Shown piece after piece: positions 27,084 to 35,758 of a stretch of DNA of 64,000 bases; position 1 is the first letter of the stretch; each line of letters opens with the position of its first letter. Made by a program: the position numbers and the translations under genes. Source of the stretch: an uncultured Spirochaetota bacterium (GTDB lineage: Bacteria > Spirochaetota > UBA4802 > UBA5550); assembly GCA_937872225.1 (NCBI GenBank), contig CALMRZ010000012.1:44301-108300 (forward strand), written 5' to 3'. The notes under the pieces are model-generated. The model was not told where the DNA came from. It searched no databases and worked only from the letters and a program-made list of their open reading frames with translations.

Positions 27084-28268
27084 ATGTCTGCCCTGTTCGC
27101 GACATTTGACGTGTTTCCCCTCCCCAAGGGGTCAAGCACGCACATAGCCCATACGCTGAAGGCGCTATCGGCGCTGTTCGGACAGGTCAACCTGGTGACC
27201 CTGGGCTTCGGCGAGATGCCGCGGTTCCAGAAGGAGGGGGACATATCGATTTACCGCTGCCTCTCACACCACCCGAATTTCCTGAAAAGAACCGAATATT
27301 TTTATGATTTCATACACGGTACCGTGGACAGGATCGGCGACATCGACCATGTCCATTTCCGCGACATCTGGGGCGGCATGGCACTCTTCGACGACCCCCG
27401 CCTTGGCCAGGCAAAAAAAATATTCGAAGTGAACGGCCTCCCGTCAATAGAACTCCCCTATCATTACCCGCAACTGATGCGCAATCCAGGCCTCCTGTCA
27501 CGGATCAGGATGATGGAGGACCATTGCCTTGAAGCGGCCGACGGCATCATCACCGTGAGCAACGTCACCAAAAGATATCTCGAGGGCAGAGGCGTGCCGG
27601 CCGCTAAAATCAGGGTCATTCCGAATACCGCCTCTGAATTCGAGGATCCTTCCCCGGACGGCCGCCTGCAGCCCGAAGATCCCATGGCCGCCGAAACCGG
27701 AAAAATCATCCTTTACGCAGGCACCCTGACCGAATGGCAGGGCCTGCCGACGCTCATAAAGGCCTTTGAGCTCATTTCGGACCGGGATGACGTGATCCTT
27801 TTCATCGCCGGGTCAACTTACAAATATTCCCGGAACATAAAAAAAGCCGTACGGAAAGCGGGCCTCGAGGACAAAATCAAATTCAGGACAGGCCTGTCCA
27901 GAGAGTCTCTGCACCGGGTATACCGGCGGGCGGCTTTCAGCATGGCGCCCCTGTCGCGGTGCAGCAGGAACGAACTCCAGGGCTGTTCCCCGCTGAAAAT
28001 CATTGAATCCATGTCCGCCGGAACCCCGGTGATCGCGTCAAACCTCGCCGTGTGCGCCGAATATATCGAACACATGGTGGACGGAATCCTGGTTCCGCCC
28101 GATTCGCCCCGGGCCCTGGCCAGCGCCATGACCATGCTCCTTGACGATGAGGAGCTCGCAATGCGGCTCGGAAGGAAGGCCAGGGCGAAGAGCAGGGACA
28201 TGTTCTGCATGGAGCTGTGGATGAAAAGGTTTCATGCGGCTTATGAAGCATTTACCCGGGAGATTTGA
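27084..28268 (+). CDS. GT4-family glycosyltransferase
   Basis: A 394-residue GT-B enzyme. The N-domain opens with a glycine-poor acceptor loop (DVFPLPKGSSTHIAHTLKAL), and the C-domain has the GT4 donor-site pattern: ILYAGTLTEWQGLPTLI, then ...KIIESMSAGTPVIASNLA with the Glu of the EX7E motif, and VPPDSPRALASAM. Such enzymes transfer a sugar from a nucleotide donor to a growing glycan at the inner membrane face. No ribosome-binding site is obvious. First gene of the island; a hairpin follows at 28304. Confidence 0.9.
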   Translation: MSALFATFDVFPLPKGSSTHIAHTLKALSALFGQVNLVTLGFGEMPRFQKEGDISIYRCLSHHPNFLKRTEYFYDFIHGTVDRIGDIDHVHFRDIWGGMALFDDPRLGQAKKIFEVNGLPSIELPYHYPQLMRNPGLLSRIRMMEDHCLEAADGIITVSNVTKRYLEGRGVPAAKIRVIPNTASEFEDPSPDGRLQPEDPMAAETGKIILYAGTLTEWQGLPTLIKAFELISDRDDVILFIAGSTYKYSRNIKKAVRKAGLEDKIKFRTGLSRESLHRVYRRAAFSMAPLSRCSRNELQGCSPLKIIESMSAGTPVIASNLAVCAEYIEHMVDGILVPPDSPRALASAMTMLLDDEELAMRLGRKARAKSRDMFCMELWMKRFHAAYEAFTREI

Positions 28269-28303
28269 TTTATCAGGTAATATTATAAGATATCCAATTC
28301 AGG

Positions 28304-28323
28304 GAGCAGGGTATCCCCTGCTC
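28304..28323 (+). terminator. Hairpin after the first glycosyltransferase gene
   Basis: Perfect 8-base arms GAGCAGGG/CCCTGCTC with a 4-base loop, 35 bases past the stop. It lacks a proper T-run, so termination is only probable. Confidence 0.5.
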
Positions 28324-28486
28324 TAGGTAAAAATATTAGTTAAGTTCCTTGTTGGACCAAGCATAATAAACGATTGATTTTTTATGGAGCCAGTATCTTT
28401 AAGAATAATATATCAATTGATTACTTACTGTCATGCAATAGCCGCATGTATGAGTTCGGAAAAAATAAGGATGGAAGGAGGATCCC

Positions 28487-29344
28487 ATGAAAAAGGCCAC
28501 GCACAAGTTGTTGGACCCGATCCTGCGCGAGCACAAGATGTCGGGCACATGGAAGGCGGATGATGTCCGGAATATTTTACAGGAGCTTGAAACGTACGAT
28601 ATAGCGGTCGCGCGCAAAAAGAAGATCTCGCTGGCCGTGTGTATCATCAGTTTCGTGGTCGCGATCGTGCCGCTGTTCGTGGGGTTCTTCTATCTTCTTC
28701 CCCTGGCCCTGGTGGGCATCGTCTTCATTTTTCTCTTCAGGCGTTACCGAAGCTTTGACATCGACGACCAGGTCAGGCTCTTCGTTAAGCCGATGGTGGA
28801 ATCCCTGCAGTATGACGTGAAAAAGGACGCATATATCTCCGTTGACCTCGAGCTGCTTCCCCTCGATAATAACAAGTATCTGACCAACAAGGGGGAGCCT
28901 TATGCCGCCGGCGCGTACCCGAAATGCTGCGATTACACATACAAGCGCGACTTCCTGAAACTGAAAATACCCCTGGTTGACGGAAACAAACTGGCGATCG
29001 GGGTCGACGAATTGCTGACCAAGACCGAAAAGACAAAGACAAACCCGAGGGGAAAGACAAAAACGAAATATAAATACGCCAAGAAGACCGGGTATTCCCT
29101 CGAGCTGAAGGTGAACACGGAACGCTTCTCCGTATCCAGGCCGGCTGCGGTTAATAAGATAGCCGAAGGGGCGCCAGAGATCAACGTCGCCAAGAAGGAC
29201 GGCGCGACGGTCGTGACCGGCTCCTTTACCGTCAAGTCCAAGGAAAAATCGGCCGGCAAGGCCGAAATCTGTTCAGACCCGGTCATACTCCTGGGCGGTC
29301 TCACCCAGCTCTATGCCGCGCTGAAGCCGGCGACAACCAAGTAG
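28487..29344 (+). CDS. Two-transmembrane protein of unknown function
   Basis: A 285-residue protein with a cytoplasmic N-terminus (about 1-45), two adjacent membrane helices (about 46-85: SLAVCIISFVVAIVPLF and LPLALVGIVFIFLF), and a soluble C-terminal domain (about 90-285) with many Lys and beta-like segments. AAGGAGGATCCC just before the ATG is a strong ribosome-binding site. No family is recognised. It is 10 bases upstream of the zinc-finger-like gene, so the two are co-transcribed. Confidence 0.8.
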   Translation: MKKATHKLLDPILREHKMSGTWKADDVRNILQELETYDIAVARKKKISLAVCIISFVVAIVPLFVGFFYLLPLALVGIVFIFLFRRYRSFDIDDQVRLFVKPMVESLQYDVKKDAYISVDLELLPLDNNKYLTNKGEPYAAGAYPKCCDYTYKRDFLKLKIPLVDGNKLAIGVDELLTKTEKTKTNPRGKTKTKYKYAKKTGYSLELKVNTERFSVSRPAAVNKIAEGAPEINVAKKDGATVVTGSFTVKSKEKSAGKAEICSDPVILLGGLTQLYAALKPATTK

Positions 29345-29354
29345 GAGGAATATC

Positions 29355-29741
29355 ATGGCAAAATGCAAATACAAGGTCGGATTGCTGAACCTCCAGGACT
29401 GCGGCAAGGAGGGCGTGACCGTGTGCGCGTCGTGCAACCGTCCCGTGTGCGGTGCACACAGCCGGATTCACGAGAGGAGCACCCTTTGCCTGGAATGCTT
29501 TGTCAACAAGGTCCCGGAACAGAAAGATAAGGGCCCGGGCCCTGGGGAGGACGCGGAATACCGGGCCGCCCGGAGGCGGAACCTGATTTACGGGGCGACC
29601 GCCTTCCATCCTTATTATTTCGGGAGAAGCCGGAGCTACGGCTATGACGACTATACCTATTTTGACGATACCTATGCCGCCGCGGGGGATCCTGTCGCCG
29701 GCAAGGAAGAAATCGAACCTGCCGATTTCCAGGAAAGCTGA
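29355..29741 (+). CDS. Small Cys/His-rich (B-box-like) protein
   Basis: A 128-residue protein. Its first 50 residues hold Cys4, Cys16, Cys24, Cys27, Cys32, His35, His39, Cys45 and Cys48, an arrangement like a B-box or other treble-clef zinc site. The rest is acidic and Tyr-rich with low complexity (YGYDDYTYFDDTYA). No membrane segment. It stands between the two-TM gene and a glycosyltransferase, sharing one base with the next start (TGATG), so translational coupling is likely. Function unknown. Confidence 0.78.
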   Translation: MAKCKYKVGLLNLQDCGKEGVTVCASCNRPVCGAHSRIHERSTLCLECFVNKVPEQKDKGPGPGEDAEYRAARRRNLIYGATAFHPYYFGRSRSYGYDDYTYFDDTYAAAGDPVAGKEEIEPADFQES

Positions 29742-30838
29742 TGGACATATTCTGGATCACGGCAAACCATCCGCCCGACACCGGCGGCATGGCCCGGTCA
29801 TCGGAGCGGATCGTCAACGGCCTGCGTGACCGTGGGCATGCCGTAACGGTCCTGCACCTGTCGGAGAATGATTACCCTGAAGCCGCCGACAACGGTCTGG
29901 TCGTCACCTCCGGCTCCCGTTACCAGTCAGAGCCTGAACGGCTCTTCTGGCACTACCGCGACGCCATGGCCAAGTCTATGATAGCGGGTTTCGGGGGAAA
30001 TCACGCCGGCTATTATGCCGTAATTTGGGCGCGGTGGCTTAAAACGAAAAGCCTTGTCCTCTACCGGGGGAACGATTTCGACCGTATCATCCACGACCTG
30101 AAAAGGGGGTGGATCACCCACGCCATACTCGATAACGCCGACCTGGTCGGCGCCGTTTCAACGGAGATGGCGTCCCGCATCAGGACCCTGCGGGAGAAGC
30201 CGGTCCTGTACACCCCGAACAGCGTGGAGCCTGCAGAATGGACGCTGCTGAAAACAGACATTGTCAAATCCGAGAAGTTCCGCGATTCTATGGGCCGCGG
30301 GGAAAAAAGCGTCATCGCCATGTTCGGCGACCTCAAGTCAAAGAAGGGCCTCGATATCGCCCTGGCTCTCTTCACGACCTATGAATTCCGGGAGCGGGCG
30401 ATGCTCCTCACGGTCGGAACCATTTCAGACATGATGAGCGAAAGGCTCGCGGCAGGCCTCGGCAATTCCTGGTTCCACGTCCCGTTCCAGAAGCGCGAGG
30501 CCATGGCCCTCTATTACGCGGCTTCCGACATCGTCTTCCTGCCGTCGTTCTATGACGGGATGCCCAACGTGCTCCTGGAGGCCATGGCCCTGGGGAAGAT
30601 CATCGTCGCAAGCCGGGCCGGCGCGTTCCCGGACGTCATCCGGGACGGCGAAAACGGCTTTCTCTTCAGGACCGGGGACATGGCCGACGCGGCCCGGACA
30701 ATGAACAGGGCATTGAACATGAAGGAAACGGCCCGGGCCGCCATGATCGAATCGGCCAGGAAAACGATCGCGGAGGATTTCAACCCGCGTAAGGAAATTG
30801 AAATAATCGAAAAGGGGATCGCCGAATATCTGGCCTGA
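29741..30838 (+). CDS. GT4-family glycosyltransferase
   Basis: A 365-residue GT-B enzyme. The opening WITANHPPDTGGMARSSERI is the acceptor-side glycine loop, and the C-domain has MFGDLKSKKGLDIALALF, FLPSFYDGMPNVLLEAMALG (EX7E) and FPDVIRDGENGFLF, all typical of GT4. The start overlaps the previous stop by one base, and the radical SAM gene follows after one base, so the three form one unit. Confidence 0.92.
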   Translation: MDIFWITANHPPDTGGMARSSERIVNGLRDRGHAVTVLHLSENDYPEAADNGLVVTSGSRYQSEPERLFWHYRDAMAKSMIAGFGGNHAGYYAVIWARWLKTKSLVLYRGNDFDRIIHDLKRGWITHAILDNADLVGAVSTEMASRIRTLREKPVLYTPNSVEPAEWTLLKTDIVKSEKFRDSMGRGEKSVIAMFGDLKSKKGLDIALALFTTYEFRERAMLLTVGTISDMMSERLAAGLGNSWFHVPFQKREAMALYYAASDIVFLPSFYDGMPNVLLEAMALGKIIVASRAGAFPDVIRDGENGFLFRTGDMADAARTMNRALNMKETARAAMIESARKTIAEDFNPRKEIEIIEKGIAEYLA

Positions 30839-30839
30839 T

Positions 30840-31874
30840 ATGGACCTGGTACGGATCATAACAGACACCCCGGGACTGCGGGACAGACTGGCATCCATAC
30901 GGCAGGACCCCCTGCAGGAGATGCCGGTCATATTCGCCAAGATCAAGCTGCTGTGGCAGTGCAACCTTTCCTGCGTGTTCTGCGAACGGCCCGCGCCCTG
31001 CGAGCCGATGAGCCACGAGGCGTTCTCGCGGATCCTCGGCGACCTCATCGGCCATGGCGTCAGGAAAATCCATTTTTCCGGCGGGGAGATATTCCTCCAC
31101 CCTGACATTCTCGCCATAATCGATACCGCCTGTTCCAGCGGCGTGCAGGTCAATTTCACCAGCAACGGCACCCTGATCACCAAGGAGATCGCGAAAGCCG
31201 TCACCGGTATCGGGGTCCATTCCGTCTCGCTGTCGCTGGATTCATCGAAGCCGGCCCTCCATGACCGGCTCCGCGGAAGGAAAGGCGCGTACAAATTAAC
31301 CGTCAGGGCGCTGGAACACCTGGCCAGGTACCGCAAAAAAAACCCCAGACTGCGCGTCAACACGGTCGTGACCAGGGAAAACTGCGACGATCTTGACGAC
31401 ATGCACGCCCTGCTGGCCGCGATGAACCGGGACATCATCTGGAAGCTGATCCCGGTCGATTCCCAGGACAGGAAGATGCGCCTCACCGAGGACCAGGTAA
31501 CGGAGCTGGCGGACCGATCCCGCGGATGGGACCTTCTTGAAAACCGCCACATCTTCAGCCGGTACGACAGCGACAAGAATATATCGCGGGGCAATTACGC
31601 CGGCAACTACTACCGGCATTATCCCTGCTTCATGCCCTGGATGCACCTCTTCATCGATCCCGGCGGTTTCGCCTATCCCTGCTGCATGACGCGGGGAAAA
31701 ATTCCGTCAGTGGGCAATCTGATCAACGAGCCGCTTTCGGATCTGTTGAAGGGCAGTCGGATGAGGGATATCCGCATGTCCATGTCCGGTGCCAACACCT
31801 TTGAGGTGTGCGGCCGCTGCGATGATTTTATCCTTGAAAACAAGAGCATTTACGATTTGATAAAATCTGTTTAA
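30840..31874 (+). CDS. Radical SAM/SPASM domain protein
   Basis: A 344-residue radical SAM enzyme. Cys41, Cys45 and Cys48 (WQCNLSCVFC) form the CX3CX2C motif that binds the SAM-cleaving 4Fe-4S cluster; the glycine-rich HFSGGEIFLHP follows. The C-terminal SPASM-like domain has Cys in YPCFMPW, YPCCMTRG and VCGRCDDF, ligands for auxiliary clusters. SPASM enzymes often modify peptides or sugars. The setting among glycosyltransferases suggests a role in building a glycan or a modified peptide; the substrate is unknown. Confidence 0.92.
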   Translation: MDLVRIITDTPGLRDRLASIRQDPLQEMPVIFAKIKLLWQCNLSCVFCERPAPCEPMSHEAFSRILGDLIGHGVRKIHFSGGEIFLHPDILAIIDTACSSGVQVNFTSNGTLITKEIAKAVTGIGVHSVSLSLDSSKPALHDRLRGRKGAYKLTVRALEHLARYRKKNPRLRVNTVVTRENCDDLDDMHALLAAMNRDIIWKLIPVDSQDRKMRLTEDQVTELADRSRGWDLLENRHIFSRYDSDKNISRGNYAGNYYRHYPCFMPWMHLFIDPGGFAYPCCMTRGKIPSVGNLINEPLSDLLKGSRMRDIRMSMSGANTFEVCGRCDDFILENKSIYDLIKSV

Positions 31875-31923
31875 TGCACGGGCCCTGTCGCCTTACTAAA
31901 TGGGGACGCGGGAAAAAAAATAC

Positions 31924-32049
31924 TGTCATTGCGAGGGACGTTGCGACAAAGCAATCTTTGTAGACCCCCCTGTCCCCCTGAGGGGGCACGAGGGTCAACA
32001 AGTATTTACTGAATGAATAGCTGATCGCTTCGTTTCACCCGCGATGACA
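31924..32049. repeat. MITE-like palindromic element (about 126 bases)
   Basis: Imperfect terminal inverted repeats: TGTCATTGCGAGGGACGTTG at the left and, read on the other strand, TGTCATCGCGGGTGAAACG at the right, both continuing into a CAAAGCAATC / CGAAGCGATC box. Inside lies a second small hairpin (CCCCCTGAGGGGG, about 31974). It codes for nothing. Ends beginning TGTCATTGCGAG are typical of mobile non-autonomous repeats in many bacteria. It splits the island between the radical SAM gene and the next gene. Confidence 0.75.
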
Positions 32050-32067
32050 ACTAATACGAGGTGCCAC

Positions 32068-32643
32068 ATGAAAACAACACGGTTCTTCCTGATTTCAATG
32101 ATGATTCTCGCTTTTGCCGGTGCCGTATCAGCGCAGCCGGATGATCTGTCGCTCAGGCAGGGCGGCAGGGAATTCTTCTCGTTTAAAAAAAACTCCGGGG
32201 GATACAGGGCCACCTCCGCCAGGTTCTTTCTCGATGTCGTTAAGGAAAAGACCGGCTACAGGCTGATCATGGGCGGCAGGGAGTACCGGATAAAGGAAAA
32301 AGAGAACGGGTACAAGATTTACGCCCCCTCGGGGTCCCTGCTGTACAAAATAAAGGAAAAAGAGAACAAGATCAAGGTGCTGAAAAGCGAGAACGATCCC
32401 GCTCCATGGGCGCTTAAATATAAAGGAGATCATTACAAGGTAGTGAGCGGCGACCGCGATCTCGGCAAGGTGAAATTCTACGGCGATAAAAAGAAGATCA
32501 AGGTCAAGGACAGAAATGACAATGAGATATGCCAGGGATCGGCGACACGGCTCTATGCGGCGCCGGCGGTGGTCCTTTTTGAAGGGATAAAAGAAAGCGA
32601 TATGCTGATCCTTTTCGCCGCACTTTCCCTTGCCGTCAGGTAG
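32068..32643 (+). CDS. Secreted protein with repeated beta hairpins
   Basis: A 191-residue protein from ATG 32068 (GAGGTG upstream), with signal peptide MKTTRFFLISMMILAFAGAVSAQ. The mature part alternates short Lys/Glu-rich strands, with the word KEKEN repeated (YRIKEKENGYKIY and YKIKEKENKIKV), suggesting tandem beta hairpins as in tubby/LURP-like barrels; this is only a fold impression. It ends one base before the next gene's start. Confidence 0.75.
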   Translation: MKTTRFFLISMMILAFAGAVSAQPDDLSLRQGGREFFSFKKNSGGYRATSARFFLDVVKEKTGYRLIMGGREYRIKEKENGYKIYAPSGSLLYKIKEKENKIKVLKSENDPAPWALKYKGDHYKVVSGDRDLGKVKFYGDKKKIKVKDRNDNEICQGSATRLYAAPAVVLFEGIKESDMLILFAALSLAVR

Positions 32644-32644
32644 C

Positions 32645-33568
32645 ATGGATCCGGACCGTACCGGCAGGGCCATACTCTATTACGCCATGGGCGGCGGCCT
32701 GGGCCATTTGACCAGGACCCTGGCCATCGCGGACGAGATGGGTCCCCGTTCCTCATCCCTGAGGATCCTCTGCTCGAGCAATTTTTCGCCCATGGTCCTT
32801 GCCTCGACCGGCCATGCCATTGACCATGTCACGGGGGACACGCTGGCTTCAAGAGAGAGCTACTACGGCTTCCTGTCGGACTATATCGAGCGGCACCAAT
32901 TCTCGTTAATCATACTGGACACCTTTCCCTTCGGCATCGTCGGCGAATGGCTCACCCTGGCACCTGATATCCCCAGGCTGCTGGTTGCCCGTTCATTGAA
33001 ATGGGACAGATATACAGACGTAGTCAACACGAAAGAAACCCGCTCCGGCAGGCACTTCCCCTCATGCAGCCTGGTCATTGAACCTCTTGATAACGATTAT
33101 GAAACAGTGCTGAGAGATAACAGCTCAGCGGCCAATCTGCACGAACCGATCCTCCGGCGCCGGTCCCATCACCCTGGTAGTGACCCGAGCACGGGGCTGT
33201 TGAACCGCTGCGCCGTTGTCCATAGCGGGAATGAGAACGAGCGGAATTCACTCCTTGACTATGCCGCCGGACTGTTCCGTGAACGAGACATGTCCGTGCC
33301 GATTGACACCGTTTTCCCCGATCAACAGGTGTACCCGGCCGACGGCCTGGTATCGTCGTACCGGTACATCGTTTCCGCAGCCGGTTACAACATGGCGGCC
33401 CTGGCGTCCCAGGCCGGGCCTCATTGCCAGCATTATCTTTTCCCTTTCACGAGGAAGTATGATGACCAGCACGCGAGAAAGAAACATGTTGAATCGGGCC
33501 TCTGGAAAGACAGAAAGGCCGACGGTGCCGTAAAGGCCGCCCGGTGGATTGAGGATTTCCTCCAATAA
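32645..33568 (+). CDS. GT-B glycosyltransferase-like protein
   Basis: A 307-residue protein. The N-terminal YYAMGGGLGHLTRTLAIAD (split: YAMGGGLGHL, TRTLAIAD) matches the glycine loop of MurG-like and GT28-like enzymes, followed by ILCSSNF. The C-terminal half has RYIVSAAGYNMAALASQ, similar to the donor-binding part of such enzymes. Shorter than MurG (about 355), so it may be a divergent member. It starts one base after the secreted protein, TAG-C-ATG. Confidence 0.75.
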   Translation: MDPDRTGRAILYYAMGGGLGHLTRTLAIADEMGPRSSSLRILCSSNFSPMVLASTGHAIDHVTGDTLASRESYYGFLSDYIERHQFSLIILDTFPFGIVGEWLTLAPDIPRLLVARSLKWDRYTDVVNTKETRSGRHFPSCSLVIEPLDNDYETVLRDNSSAANLHEPILRRRSHHPGSDPSTGLLNRCAVVHSGNENERNSLLDYAAGLFRERDMSVPIDTVFPDQQVYPADGLVSSYRYIVSAAGYNMAALASQAGPHCQHYLFPFTRKYDDQHARKKHVESGLWKDRKADGAVKAARWIEDFLQ

Positions 33569-33670
33569 TTACCAGCCTGTTCGCAGTATTTCAAGAAAAC
33601 AACCGGCATCAAGTCGATTCTGCCTCAACGTTATTTTTACTGTATCAATTCTCATGCTAACCATTTGTAT

Positions 33671-33698
33671 TTGACAAAATTCCCGGATGTCGTATCTC
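33671..33698 (+). promoter_or_regulatory. Possible promoter of the ccm operon
   Basis: TTGACA (33671-33676) with TATCTC (33693-33698) after 16 bases, 54 bases before ccmA. The -35 is perfect, the -10 matches 3 of 6. Confidence 0.35.
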
Positions 33699-33751
33699 TC
33701 AAAGCAGCGTGACGTCGCTGAACTATTACCGGCAGGTACACAACAGCAACA

Positions 33752-34366
33752 ATGAGCACCGCACCATACAGCCTCACCGGGGAGGGCCTTGCAAAGAAAT
33801 TCGGAAGGAGCGCTCTTTTCAAGGGGATCTGTCTGTCTGCGGCCACCGGCGAGTCATTATCCATAACCGGCCCCAACGGCTCGGGAAAATCGACCCTGAT
33901 GAAGATCCTCGCCGGGATCCAGAAGCCCACAGCCGGAAACGTCGACCTCGTATCGGGCTCTTCCATTGAAAAAACGCAATGGCTTTCCCACATCGGCTAC
34001 ACCGGTCCCCTGGTCAATCCCTACGACGAGCTGACCGGATTGGAAAACATTGCCTTTGCCGCACGGCCAGCCGATGCCGGGGAGCGGGCCGGCCGGCTCC
34101 TGGAAACATTCGGCCTCGGCCCGCACCGCGACAAGAAGGTGAAACACTATTCCTCCGGCATGAAGCAGCGCCTGAAGCTGATCCTCGCCTTCCTGAACGA
34201 TCCGCCGGTATTGATGCTGGACGAACCCGGCATGAACCTTGACTCCGCCGGCACAGCGCTTCTTCACTCATACCTGGAATCGGTCAGGAAAGAAAAGATC
34301 ATCATCATTGCCACGAACGATCCGCTGGAGGAGCAACTGTGCGGGAGGACCATCAAGCTTGGGTAA
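33752..34366 (+). CDS. ccmA: Haem exporter ATP-binding protein CcmA
   Basis: A 204-residue ABC ATPase. Walker A GPNGSGKST (about 41-49), signature YSSGMKQRLKL (about 133-143) and Walker B VLMLDEPGMNLD (about 155-166) are all intact. CcmA with CcmB and CcmC forms the complex that loads and releases haem-CcmE for cytochrome c maturation. Identity follows from the downstream ccmB, ccmC, ccmE and ccmF. The ATG lies within a weakly marked leader. Confidence 0.92.
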   Translation: MSTAPYSLTGEGLAKKFGRSALFKGICLSAATGESLSITGPNGSGKSTLMKILAGIQKPTAGNVDLVSGSSIEKTQWLSHIGYTGPLVNPYDELTGLENIAFAARPADAGERAGRLLETFGLGPHRDKKVKHYSSGMKQRLKLILAFLNDPPVLMLDEPGMNLDSAGTALLHSYLESVRKEKIIIIATNDPLEEQLCGRTIKLG

Positions 34367-35018
34367 AGATATTCTGCGCAATTTAAGGAAAGATTTCCTG
34401 GTCGAGTTCAGGAGCAGGTTCGCCCTCAATGTTTCCGCCTCCTTTGCCGCCATCGTGACCATCGCCATAAGCCTGACGGCCGGGGGCGTGCCGTTCCCCG
34501 CGAACGTGCAGGCCATCATCCTCTGGATCATCATCTTTTTCAGCGCCATGAACGGCCTCTCGCACATATTTGTCCGCGAAGAGGACCAGGGCACGGCGCT
34601 CTTTCTCCGGACCGCCGTTGACGTCGATTCCGTATTCGTCTCCAAATTCATATTCAACCAGGCATTCATGGCCGTGATCCTGGCCGTGGTAACGCCCCTG
34701 TACCTTTTCTTCCTGCAGGTGCGGGTGGTGCACGCGGCCCATTTTATTTTTTCCATTGCAGCGGGCGGCTTTTCCATGGCCGCCGCAACGACCATCCTGG
34801 CGGCCATGGTGGCAAAGGCGGGGGGCAAGGGCTCCCTCTTCACCATCATATCATTCCCCATACTGCTGCCGGTGCTCTGGATATCCGTCTCATCAACATC
34901 CGCGGCCCTGAACGCCGCTCCCCCGGCCGGGGGGAGCCTTCTTTTTTTGCTTGCTTTTTCCGGTTTCATTTCAGTTATATCCTTTTTACTATTCAGATTC
35001 ATATGGCTTGAAGACTGA
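34359..35018 (+). CDS. ccmB: Haem exporter membrane protein CcmB
   Basis: A 219-residue, six-helix membrane protein of the CcmB family. The start was set at TTG 34359, inside the last codons of ccmA (8-base overlap), because this gives the family length (about 220) and an N-terminus LGKDILRNLRKDFLVEFRSR. GGGAGG lies a little far upstream. The conserved SHIFVREEDQGTALFLRTA is the cytoplasmic segment that meets CcmA. A terminator-like hairpin lies in its 3' part. Confidence 0.87.
   Translation: MGKDILRNLRKDFLVEFRSRFALNVSASFAAIVTIAISLTAGGVPFPANVQAIILWIIIFFSAMNGLSHIFVREEDQGTALFLRTAVDVDSVFVSKFIFNQAFMAVILAVVTPLYLFFLQVRVVHAAHFIFSIAAGGFSMAAATTILAAMVAKAGGKGSLFTIISFPILLPVLWISVSSTSAALNAAPPAGGSLLFLLAFSGFISVISFLLFRFIWLED
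34917..34948 (+). terminator. Terminator-like hairpin inside ccmB
   Basis: Arms GCTCCCCC (34917-34924) and GGGGGAGC (34930-34937) with a 5-base loop, then CTTCTTTTTTT. It is a typical intrinsic-terminator shape but lies 70 bases before the ccmB stop on the coding strand, so partial termination or attenuation of ccmC-ccmF is possible. It may also be a chance outcome of the coding sequence (Pro-Ala-Gly-Gly). Confidence 0.5.
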
Positions 35019-35074
35019 CTTCGACGAAGGGCTTTCCTGCCATTGAGACGGGCGGTTCTTCCGGACTGAAACTT

Positions 35075-35758
35075 ATGAAAGCGATTTCTGCAGCGGTAAA
35101 AAGCGTTTACATCCTGATGCCGGCGGCCATAGTGATGGCCTTCCTCTGGGCGCCCCCCGCCCAGGTCCTCGGCGATTCGAGCCGCATCATGTATTTCCAC
35201 GTGCCCATTGCCTGGGTATCCATCCTGGCCTTCATCGTGTCGGGTATTGCTTCAATCCTGTTTCTGGCTGACAGGAAGGGATCCTTCGCGAGGCTCGACG
35301 GCATTGCATACAACTCAGCTGAGATTGGTCTGGTGTTCACCGTCCTGACCGTGATAACCGGATCGATATGGGCCAGGATCAGCTGGGGCGTGTTCTGGAA
35401 CTGGGACCCGCGGGAAACATCCATCGTAATAATACTTCTTATCTATATTGCCTATTTCAGCATCCAGGGTGCCATGGCGCACAACGACAACCGCGGCAGG
35501 ATCGGATCCGCGTACCTGATCCTGGCCATGATCACGCTCCCCTTTTTCGCCTTCCTGGTCCCGAGGATCTACCCGTCGCTGCACCCGGACCCCATCATCA
35601 ACGCGGACCGCACCATATTCCTCGATGACCGCATGCGCTCGACCCTGGCCGTTGCCATCGTCTCCTTTACCGTGTTCTATTGCAATATACTTCACATCAT
35701 GAACCGCATGATGAAATTACAGAACCACATTGAGGAAAACCGTCATGAGGCTGATTAA
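35075..35758 (+). CDS. ccmC: Haem-handling protein CcmC
   Basis: A 227-residue polytopic protein with the tryptophan-rich haem-handling motif WGVFWNWDPRET (about 109-120) and conserved flanking His (MYFHVPIAW, about 45-53). In the Ccm pathway it passes haem to CcmE in the periplasm. Length matches the family. 56 bases of non-coding sequence separate it from ccmB. Confidence 0.95.
   Translation: MKAISAAVKSVYILMPAAIVMAFLWAPPAQVLGDSSRIMYFHVPIAWVSILAFIVSGIASILFLADRKGSFARLDGIAYNSAEIGLVFTVLTVITGSIWARISWGVFWNWDPRETSIVIILLIYIAYFSIQGAMAHNDNRGRIGSAYLILAMITLPFFAFLVPRIYPSLHPDPIINADRTIFLDDRMRSTLAVAIVSFTVFYCNILHIMNRMMKLQNHIEENRHEAD

Noticed and set aside
28269..28486. Possible small RNA between the first glycosyltransferase and the two-TM gene
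   Set aside because: Only the hairpin at 28304 is structured; no promoter could be assigned to an RNA of its own.
30425..31594. 389-residue minus-strand frame across a glycosyltransferase and the radical SAM gene
   Set aside because: It spans two real genes in antisense and has low-quality, Arg/Ser-rich sequence.
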